Assembly (NCBI RefSeq): GCF_009498295.1
Contig: NZ_CP040813.1
Coordinates: forward strand, 1,929,001-1,993,000
DNA: 64,000 bases
Source: Oceanihabitans sp. IOP_32
Lineage (GTDB): Bacteria > Bacteroidota > Bacteroidia > Flavobacteriales > Flavobacteriaceae
Reading direction: 5' to 3'
This document shows, piece after piece, positions 26,848-33,731 of the stretch. The stretch's first letter is position 1; each line of letters opens with the position of its first letter. Position numbers and translations under genes: made by a program. The notes beneath the pieces are model-generated. The model saw nothing but the letters and a program-made list of their open reading frames with translations. It was not told the DNA's origin and made no database searches.

Positions 26848-28293
26848 TTAGTCTAATCTGGTTTTTAAAGCGTTTAAAATCTCTGTATATATAAGATCTC
26901 CATAAAAAGCATCTTCCACACCAAAGTCAATGTTAGGATTATCATTGATTTCAATAACCATTGGTTTTCTATTAATAACTTTAATGTCAATACCGTATAA
27001 GCCTTTCCCCATTAGTTTAGCAGATTTTACAGCCATATTTAATACTTTTTTTGGGACTTTTTCTATTGGTAAGCAATCGGCATTTCCATCTTGTTCGCCT
27101 TTCTTTTTTGCATCCCAATTATAAATTTGCCAATGGCCTTTAGCCATATAATATTTACAGGCATAAAACGGTTTGTGGTCAATAATGCCAATACGCCAAT
27201 CGTAATCTGATGGGCAAAACTCTTGTGCAATAATTAAATCGGACTCTTGTAGCATGCTATTCACTAACGTGTGAAATTCTTCTTCTGTTTTTGCTTTCTT
27301 AACACCAAAGGAAAAAGTAGAATCTGGGGCTTTTAAAACACAAGGCAAACCGACTTGTTTAATTACATCGTTTCTGTTTTCTTTATGTACAATTACTGTT
27401 TTTGGTGTATCAATATTGGCATTACTCAAAGCTTCTGCCATATATACTTTGTTACAACACTTTAAGATAGCGTCGGGATAATCGACAATAGCAATGCCTT
27501 CCTGTTGTGCTTTTCTGGCAAAGGCGTATGCTTCGTTATTTACTTCTGTACTTTGACGTATAAATAACGCATCAAAAGACGATAATCGAGATAAATCTTT
27601 TGGTTCGATAATTTCGGCATAGATATTCATTTTCTCTGCGATATCTATGAACTTCTTTAGTGCTTTTGCATTGCTAGGTGGTGCGGGATCGTTAGGGTTT
27701 ACTAAAATTGCTAAATCGAAATCCGATTTGGTTAATTTTGGTGTATCGTAGCGTTTTTTAGCAAAATATTGATTGGCAAATTCGTGCACACTCGACATAT
27801 GTTCTGGCGGCATTTCCGATTCTGAAATAGCCCGAATGCTCTGCACATGCCATTTGTTACTATGATTAAATTTTACACGTAAAAAAGGCACTTGAAAATG
27901 CTTGTAAAACAGGGCGCTCAATTCTTTATACTTTTGAGCCACATTCTGACCAAAATAAATACTTAATATAAAGTTTTGTGATTTAATGTTTTTTAAACTT
28001 TGTTGAATAACATCATCGAACTCTTCTGATACAATCCTGACGAGTTTTAGAGCTTTTAAATCCACAATATTTTTAACCGTAGGAATAGCTAAATGTCCCC
28101 GTGCTTCAGCTAAAAGCGATACATAATAACCTTTAGATTGATAGGAGTAATCTCTACATAAATTAAAGATTCTCGCTTTTTTTAAGCGCGAAAATTCTGG
28201 GTTAGTAAGATATTCTTGCGATGAAATTACGGTAATGTTCTCGATTGAGAAATTCCATTTTTTAGGTTGATTAACAACAATGTACTTGTTCAT
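26848..28293 (-). CDS. RimK-like ATP-grasp ligase with N-terminal RLAN domain
   Basis: The protein has 481 residues. About 1-170 match the RLAN (RimK-like ATP-grasp N-terminal) domain (ARIFNLCRDYSYQSKGYYVSLLAEARGH). About 195-478 are an ATP-grasp: CVLKAPDSTFSFGVKK in the nucleotide lobe, DYDWRIGIIDHKPFYACKYY, and the Mg-site stretch PMVIEINDNPNIDFGVED. It should form an amide between a carboxyl group and an amine. It is the first gene of the operon. The co-occurrence of RLAN-ATP-grasp and GCS2 enzymes has been noted in comparative genomics of amidoligases, but as far as I know the product is not established. Confidence 0.88.
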   Translation of the reverse strand: MNKYIVVNQPKKWNFSIENITVISSQEYLTNPEFSRLKKARIFNLCRDYSYQSKGYYVSLLAEARGHLAIPTVKNIVDLKALKLVRIVSEEFDDVIQQSLKNIKSQNFILSIYFGQNVAQKYKELSALFYKHFQVPFLRVKFNHSNKWHVQSIRAISESEMPPEHMSSVHEFANQYFAKKRYDTPKLTKSDFDLAILVNPNDPAPPSNAKALKKFIDIAEKMNIYAEIIEPKDLSRLSSFDALFIRQSTEVNNEAYAFARKAQQEGIAIVDYPDAILKCCNKVYMAEALSNANIDTPKTVIVHKENRNDVIKQVGLPCVLKAPDSTFSFGVKKAKTEEEFHTLVNSMLQESDLIIAQEFCPSDYDWRIGIIDHKPFYACKYYMAKGHWQIYNWDAKKKGEQDGNADCLPIEKVPKKVLNMAVKSAKLMGKGLYGIDIKVINRKPMVIEINDNPNIDFGVEDAFYGDLIYTEILNALKTRLD

Positions 28294-28792
28294 TATTAGG
28301 GCATACGTGCGATGTATATTTTAATCTAAATTAGTTTATTTTTAAATACGTTTTACATGACATTAAAAATATTTTTAACCACGTTGTTGTGTTTTTAGAG
28401 CCCTTAAAAGCAGTGTTTTAAAAGGTGTTTTTAACACTTTTAACTCACGTTTTATTTTGCAAAATGAGAGACAGTAATAAACAATAAAAATCGATGATCA
28501 TTAAATAATATGATGTGAGTACTAATAATAGAATGTTATTGTGGGTAAAGTAAAAACACAATGATTACAATTCAGGCTCAATCCACCGTTATTAGCATTT
28601 CTGGAGGCGATTTTTAGATATAACTACACGAATAGCCGAGGTTTTTGATCTAAAAATATAAATGGTAATGAATTTATTCTAGTTAAATTATAACTAAATC
28701 TTTGTAGAGTAGTTTTAATTTGGCATAATATCGATGCCAAACTAGATATTAAAATCTAAAAAAATTGTATTTTTCGGTTTCATTTTTAATTC
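28294..28792. other. Divergent non-coding region before the small lipoprotein
   Basis: About 500 bases without a gene. The clearest structure is TTTGGCAT (28719-28726) and ATGCCAAA (28734-28741), a perfect 8-base inverted repeat with a 7-base loop about 50 bases before the lipoprotein start. It could be an operator. Confidence 0.5.
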
Positions 28793-29269
28793 ATGAGGCA
28801 AGCTTACGTTTTATTACTGTTTTTAGTGTTTAATTCTTGCGAGAATTTTAAGGTAAGAAAAACATCTCCAGAAGCCATTTTAAAAGAGGAACTACAATCT
28901 TTTAATTGGAATGAGGTGGATGTCTACCCAGCATTTTCTGTATGTGATTCCTTGGCCAGTAAAGAAGAAAAGAAAGCCTGTTTTCAAGAGGTGTTAATAA
29001 CGCATATTTCAGCGTTTTTACAAGATGAGATTATTATTGTTTCAAGAGATATTAGCGATACCATTGTTTTAAATTTTCAAGTGTCGGAAACTGGCGATTT
29101 AAAATTATTACAGGCCAAAATAGATTCTTTAACTATTCAAGAAATTCCCAATATTAAAGATTTACTCTATAAAAGCTTAGATTCGTTACCTGATATTTTT
29201 CCGGCCATAAAACGAGGCCAACAAGTTACTACAGCGTTTCAATTACCAATAATTGTAAAAGTAAATTAA
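28793..29269 (+). CDS. Lipoprotein related to the TonB-C-like domains of the M56 protein
   Basis: The protein has 158 residues and a signal with lipobox VFNSC (cysteine 16). The mature part matches the repeated domain of the M56 protein at 22170-24056 in layout: a C-x-SL-x-KEEKKACF stretch aligns with CENLTKEEQRTCF, and the end GQQVTTAFQLPIIVKV aligns with GKQVTVAYSLPIVFEI. The fold is therefore probably TonB-C-like, here free in the envelope without a protease. The function is unknown. Confidence 0.75.
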   Translation: MRQAYVLLLFLVFNSCENFKVRKTSPEAILKEELQSFNWNEVDVYPAFSVCDSLASKEEKKACFQEVLITHISAFLQDEIIIVSRDISDTIVLNFQVSETGDLKLLQAKIDSLTIQEIPNIKDLLYKSLDSLPDIFPAIKRGQQVTTAFQLPIIVKVN

Positions 29270-29409
29270 TCTTGAGTTGTTAAAATTAATTAATCGTTAT
29301 TAGCGACACGAGATAATTGAAACAGCACAAAAAATAATTGCTTAGTTTTGTGTACTAATGTATTTCTTATCATTAGGAATATCATGTTAACTTAAATCCA
29401 TAGTATGAT

Positions 29410-30039
29410 ATGGCTCTAAAAAATAAATCGTTTGTTTTTATTATATTTTTTACATTTTTTAGTTTTTTCGGATTTTCACAAATGGACTCGAATACTATTA
29501 AAGCCCAGTTTGCACTTGGTGTAAATAACCCGTCGTTAGATGGCTTTGTAAGTAGCTTTGAGCCGCAAGTCGTTAATTTTCCCAGTATTAACTTAGGTGT
29601 GCAGTATATGTTTAAACCCTTATTAGGGGCAAAGTTGGATTTTGGATATAATCGGTTTTCAAATTCAAATAACACAGCAGAGTTTAAAGTTAACTATACA
29701 CGGTTTAATGCCCAATTGGTGTATAATACGTCCAGATTAACAAGTTTTTTACCTAAGCCTATGGCCACTTTTGTACATGCAGGGCCAGGCTATACAGCTA
29801 TAAAACCCTTGGGTAATTATCCCCAAAACGATACCTCGTTTTTAAATGCGATGGCGGGCGTCGAGTTTCATTATGGCCTTTCTGAGAAGCTTTCAATGTA
29901 TGTCGACGTGTCGTATATTTATGGATTTGCCAAAGATTTCGATCCTATTTCTAGTGGTTTTGGATCTTTTAACGGAAACGTATTAACCTTAACTATTGGC
30001 GCCTCTATTTCGCTTAGTGGTTGTAAATATTGCGATTAA
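29410..30039 (+). CDS. Outer-membrane beta-barrel protein
   Basis: The protein has 209 residues. A signal peptide ends FFGFSQ (near residue 24). The rest alternates in beta-strand fashion (LGAKLDFGYNRFS, MAGVEFHYGLSEKLSMYVDVSYIYGF), like small OmpA/OmpW-type barrels. It ends in an unusual GCKYCD tail with two cysteines. Its stop TAA shares one base with the ruvC start. No ligand or role can be inferred. Confidence 0.72.
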   Translation: MALKNKSFVFIIFFTFFSFFGFSQMDSNTIKAQFALGVNNPSLDGFVSSFEPQVVNFPSINLGVQYMFKPLLGAKLDFGYNRFSNSNNTAEFKVNYTRFNAQLVYNTSRLTSFLPKPMATFVHAGPGYTAIKPLGNYPQNDTSFLNAMAGVEFHYGLSEKLSMYVDVSYIYGFAKDFDPISSGFGSFNGNVLTLTIGASISLSGCKYCD

Positions 30040-30593
30040 TGAGCAAGGAACGAATAATTTTAGGTATTGATCCAGGAACAACTATAATGGGTTTTGGGCT
30101 TATAAAAGTGGTAGGTAAAAATATGGTGTTTTTGCAACTTAATGAGTTAGATTTAAAAAAGTATAGCGATCATTATTTAAAACTGAAACTAATTTTCGAG
30201 CGTACTATAGAACTCATAGATACACATCATCCAGACGAAATCGCGATTGAAGCTCCTTTTTTTGGAAAAAACGTGCAAAGTATGCTCAAGTTGGGTCGCG
30301 CTCAAGGGGTGGCTATGGCCGCAGGCTTAAGCAGACAAATTCCCATTACTGAATACTTGCCTAAAAAAATAAAAATGGCCATTACCGGTAACGGTAACGC
30401 GAGTAAAGAACAGGTGGCTAAAATGCTGCAAAGTTTGTTAGGCTTAAAAACCTTGCCTAAAAACCTCGATGCTACCGATGGATTGGCGGCTGCCGTTTGT
30501 CATTTTTACAATTCAGGAAACGTTATTGTTGGTAAAAGCTATTCGGGTTGGAGTGCATTTGTAAAGCAGAATGAAGACCGAGTTAAAAAGTAA
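30039..30593 (+). CDS. ruvC: Holliday-junction resolvase RuvC
   Basis: The protein has 184 residues. The ATG at 30039 overlaps the preceding stop; an upstream TTG at 30030 is less likely. Active-site acidic residues are visible in LGIDPGTTIMGFG (near residue 10), IAIEAPFFGKN (near 70) and DATDGLAAAVCH (near 145-155). It cuts four-way DNA junctions with RuvAB. The length fits the family. Confidence 0.96.
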   Translation: MSKERIILGIDPGTTIMGFGLIKVVGKNMVFLQLNELDLKKYSDHYLKLKLIFERTIELIDTHHPDEIAIEAPFFGKNVQSMLKLGRAQGVAMAAGLSRQIPITEYLPKKIKMAITGNGNASKEQVAKMLQSLLGLKTLPKNLDATDGLAAAVCHFYNSGNVIVGKSYSGWSAFVKQNEDRVKK

Positions 30594-31890
30594 GCTGTTA
30601 CCATCTTACAGTAACAAAACTAAAAACACCTCATTGAAAAATTCTAGAAAAGATAATATTGATTACAGTAACGCCTTGAGAGCAACAGGAACGAATGATA
30701 AGGCCTCAAACGCACTTGGTGCTGGCATCTACATTCATATCCCGTTTTGCAAGCAAGCTTGTTTTTATTGCGACTACCACTTCTCAACATCTTTAAAAAA
30801 GAAAGAAGCATTGATTCAAGCTCTTGTAAAAGAAATAGAGTTGCGAAAAGACGAATTAAAAAACCACCAGGTAGAAACCATTTATTTTGGCGGTGGAACA
30901 CCCTCTATTTTAGCTATTGCTGATTTGCGGGTGCTAATTGATGCCGTTTATAAAAATTTTAACGTCGTAAATCGTGCTGAGGTCTCTTTAGAGGCCAATC
31001 CAGACGATTTAATGGCGGTTAAAGCACAATCCGGGAGTATTTTTCAAGCCTATAAATCTATAGGGATTAATCGATTAAGTATTGGGATACAGTCCTTTTT
31101 TGAAGACGATTTAAAAAGCATGAATCGCGCTCATAGTGCCAATGAAGCTAAAGCTTGTTTGCAAGAGGCCACCCGTCATTTTAAAGATATTACTATCGAT
31201 TTAATTTACGGTATTCCTAATATGAGTTTAGAAAAATGGAATGAAAATTTAGACATCGCCCTTAGTTTTGGCATCAATCATATTTCGAGTTACGTGTTAA
31301 CCGTTGAGCCAAAAACGGCTTTGAAAGCCTTTATAAAAAAAGGAAGCTATCCCCCAATCGATGAGCCTTTGGCTTTACAGCATTTTAATTATTTAATAGA
31401 AAAAACAAAGGCCCACGGTTTTGTGCAATACGAGATTTCCAGCTTTGGTAAACCTAATTGTTTTTCAAAACACAATACGAGCTATTGGCAGGGTAAACCC
31501 TACATAGGTATTGGGCCTTCGGCGCATTCGTACAGCAAAACCCAGCGCAGTTGGAATGTCTCAAACAACTCTAAATACATTAAATCTATTAATAATAATG
31601 AGCTTCCTCATACCATAGAGACCCTTTCTATAACCGACCAATACAACGAGTATGTTATGATAGGTTTGCGCACCATGTGGGGGGTATCTTTAAATAAGAT
31701 TGAGCACGATTTTGGGCTGTCGTATCGTGTACATTTAGAAAAAGCATCAGAGAAATTTATAGATGAAGAGCTGCTTTCAGTATCCGTTATAAGCGACAAA
31801 GAGCAACAAAATGCCATAAAAATACTAAAGGCAACCCCAAAAGGGATGTTTTTAGTTGACGGAATGGTTGCAGAATTGTTTTTGATTTAA
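30571..31890 (+). CDS. hemW: HemW-like radical SAM protein with N-terminal extension
   Basis: The protein has 439 residues. The radical SAM cysteines are C60, C64 and C67 (PFCKQACFYC), followed by IYFGGGTPSIL and NPDD and NRLSIGIQSF motifs typical of HemW, a haem chaperone related to coproporphyrinogen III dehydrogenase HemN. HemW proteins usually begin right at the GIYIHIPFC stretch. Here about 50 extra residues precede it and the only ATG overlaps ruvC by 23 bases. TTG codons inside the extension are alternative starts. The extension is low in hydrophobic residues and unlike any domain I know. Confidence 0.9.
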   Translation: MKTELKSKLLPSYSNKTKNTSLKNSRKDNIDYSNALRATGTNDKASNALGAGIYIHIPFCKQACFYCDYHFSTSLKKKEALIQALVKEIELRKDELKNHQVETIYFGGGTPSILAIADLRVLIDAVYKNFNVVNRAEVSLEANPDDLMAVKAQSGSIFQAYKSIGINRLSIGIQSFFEDDLKSMNRAHSANEAKACLQEATRHFKDITIDLIYGIPNMSLEKWNENLDIALSFGINHISSYVLTVEPKTALKAFIKKGSYPPIDEPLALQHFNYLIEKTKAHGFVQYEISSFGKPNCFSKHNTSYWQGKPYIGIGPSAHSYSKTQRSWNVSNNSKYIKSINNNELPHTIETLSITDQYNEYVMIGLRTMWGVSLNKIEHDFGLSYRVHLEKASEKFIDEELLSVSVISDKEQQNAIKILKATPKGMFLVDGMVAELFLI

Positions 31891-31902
31891 TTATATTTGA
31901 AT

Positions 31903-32652
31903 ATGATTGCAACAATAAAATTCAAATCGAAAAAGCTTAAAATAGACTTATCGCAACCCATCGATATTTCTATGCCTTTACGCGCGTCTAAAAAAAATGT
32001 AAACGCTTGGTATGTAGATCCGCCAACTATAGAACCTGTGAAAGATGGTGATTGGATTGCAGCTGTAAAAGAAGGCGCTTGTATAAATTTTAATACCATA
32101 ACTTTTAATCCGCATGCCCACGGCACCCATACCGAGTGTGTAGGGCATATTAGCGAGAAAGGACATTCTGTAAACGAGCTATTAAAGCAGTTTTTCTTTT
32201 ATGCTGAAGTAATAACGGTAGCACCAGAAAAGTTAAATGGTGATATGGTGATTTCTAAAAAGCAGTTGCAATTCGCTATTGGAAATAAAAAACGCCAAGC
32301 TATTATTTTAAGAACGATACCAAATACCAACGAAAAATTATCGGCCCAATATTCTAATACCAATCCGCCGTATTTGCTAGAAGATGCTGCTATCTACTTA
32401 AAAGAAAAAGGTGTCAAGCATTTGTTAGTAGACTTGCCAAGTATCGATAAAGAAAAGGACGACTGCCTATTATTAGCACATAATGCATTCTGGAATACCA
32501 ATGGAAAATTACGATTAGATGCCACCATTACCGAGCTTATTTATGTCCCAAATCATGTCGAAGACGGCGCATATATTTTAAACCTTCAAATTGCACCTTT
32601 CGAGAATGATGCCTCGCCTAGTAAGCCTATCTTGTATGGAATTATAGAGTAG
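31903..32652 (+). CDS. Cyclase-family (kynurenine formamidase-like) hydrolase
   Basis: The protein has 249 residues. The start is the ATG at 31903, six bases inside a TTG-initiated longer frame. The family metal motif HxGTHxE is present (NPHAHGTHTECVGH, near residues 68-81), close to the usual HxGTHxD. The later DLPSIDKEKD and NHVEDGAYILNLQI also fit. Members hydrolyse N-formylkynurenine or related amides and esters. No tryptophan-degradation genes are adjacent, so the substrate is open. Confidence 0.8.
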   Translation: MIATIKFKSKKLKIDLSQPIDISMPLRASKKNVNAWYVDPPTIEPVKDGDWIAAVKEGACINFNTITFNPHAHGTHTECVGHISEKGHSVNELLKQFFFYAEVITVAPEKLNGDMVISKKQLQFAIGNKKRQAIILRTIPNTNEKLSAQYSNTNPPYLLEDAAIYLKEKGVKHLLVDLPSIDKEKDDCLLLAHNAFWNTNGKLRLDATITELIYVPNHVEDGAYILNLQIAPFENDASPSKPILYGIIE

Positions 32653-32693
32653 ATTTAAAAGGAACATAGCATGTTTATATTCTTTTTCACTAG

Positions 32694-32904
32694 TGTCCGA
32701 TTAAAAATATTATAATGCTGTCAATCCTTTTAAAATTAAGAACTTTGCACGTTTTTTAAAATGTCACCTTGCTTATTTGAAATAATTATTAAGATTTAAA
32801 GGAACTATTTTGTTAATTAAAGCACTTCTGTTTATCAGTTAGTTAGAATCAAGTCTTGGTTCTTATGTCTATTAGCGAAGCGGTCTTATGTCTTTTGTCG
32901 GACA
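32694..32904 (+). mobile_element. MITE-like element, copy 1
   Basis: The left end TGTCCGATTAAAA and right end TTTTGTCGGACA are inverted repeats. About 211 bases, no coding capacity. Its right-hand 85 bases are nearly identical to the copy at 50845-51060 (shared AGCGAAGCGGTCTTATGTC). The right flank is TTAA and the left flank is CTAG, so no clean target duplication remains. The two copies have the same orientation and bracket the CHAT/sigma/lipoprotein block. Confidence 0.75.
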
Positions 32905-33053
32905 TTAATGATTCTTTTTATTATTTTAACGAGCAATAAACCATTCGTTTTGTAAAATGAGGTTGATTTTTCTGACTTATCATGAATCCTTGAAAGAAAA
33001 ATGTTAACATCAGCCAAAGTAAATGGACAAAAGAGAAATAAAACTTTTTAAAA

Positions 33054-33680
33054 ATGAAAAATACAAACCTAATCCCATTAGTACTTAGTTTAATTATGAT
33101 GTTTTCTTGTACGTCTCAAGAAGAGCTCATTGATCCTGAAATGGCGGTAACTCAATTTAAAACGGAAAAAGGTGCGCAAGAAGAAAATACGTATCTGTAT
33201 GAGCGAGAAATACACTATCTCAGTACCGTTAGCAAAATCAATACCTTAAACGAAGAAAAAGAAGCAATTTTAATTGCTATTGAAAACGGCGACAAATCTT
33301 TGGTTGAAAAGCTAGAAAAGAATCAAAAAGACCAACGATGGTTAAATGACTTTAAGGAGTATCTTTTAAAACTACCAGATACGCCAGTCAGGATTCCGCC
33401 CAAAGGCTGTCTTGAAGAGTTTAATTGCGACCCAAAGAGAGATTTATCTGCAGTTAACGGAATAATCCTAGAAGATAGTTTTAAAGAATTACGTATGGAA
33501 ATCGCAGATTCTAAAAATAATAGTGTAGAGACTAAAACCAAAACTATAAAAAATGACAATGGTGAGATGGTTATGCTTTTTGACACTAAATTTGAAGGAA
33601 GTGGGTATTTACAAATCACGACAAATACTGACAAATTTGGCAGGATAACATCAGAAATTCCCATTTTCATTTCTAAATAA
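33054..33680 (+). CDS. Lipoprotein of unknown function upstream of the CHAT gene
   Basis: The protein has 208 residues and a lipobox MMFSC (cysteine 19). The mature chain is charged and mostly helical in the first half (ENTYLYEREIHYLSTVSKINTLNEEKEAI), then has a Pro-rich turn and a beta-like C-terminus. I do not recognise a family. It is the first gene after the left MITE copy and is followed by a terminator that abuts the CHAT gene, so it may belong to the same regulatory unit. Confidence 0.7.
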   Translation: MKNTNLIPLVLSLIMMFSCTSQEELIDPEMAVTQFKTEKGAQEENTYLYEREIHYLSTVSKINTLNEEKEAILIAIENGDKSLVEKLEKNQKDQRWLNDFKEYLLKLPDTPVRIPPKGCLEEFNCDPKRDLSAVNGIILEDSFKELRMEIADSKNNSVETKTKTIKNDNGEMVMLFDTKFEGSGYLQITTNTDKFGRITSEIPIFISK

Positions 33681-33702
33681 ACAAAATTATTAATGTATAT
33701 TG

Positions 33703-33731
33703 AAGCTCTCTGTTACACGAGAGCTTTTTTT
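33703..33731 (+). terminator. Terminator hairpin directly before the CHAT-protein start codon
   Basis: AAGCTCTC (33703-33710) pairs with GAGAGCTT (33719-33726), followed by a T-run that ends where the ATG at 33732 begins. It ends the lipoprotein transcript or works as an attenuator for the protease gene. Confidence 0.75.

Noticed and set aside
33693-33731. N-terminal extension of the CHAT protein from the ATG at 33693
   Set aside because: It would translate through a terminator hairpin, and the ATG at 33732 begins a proper signal peptide.
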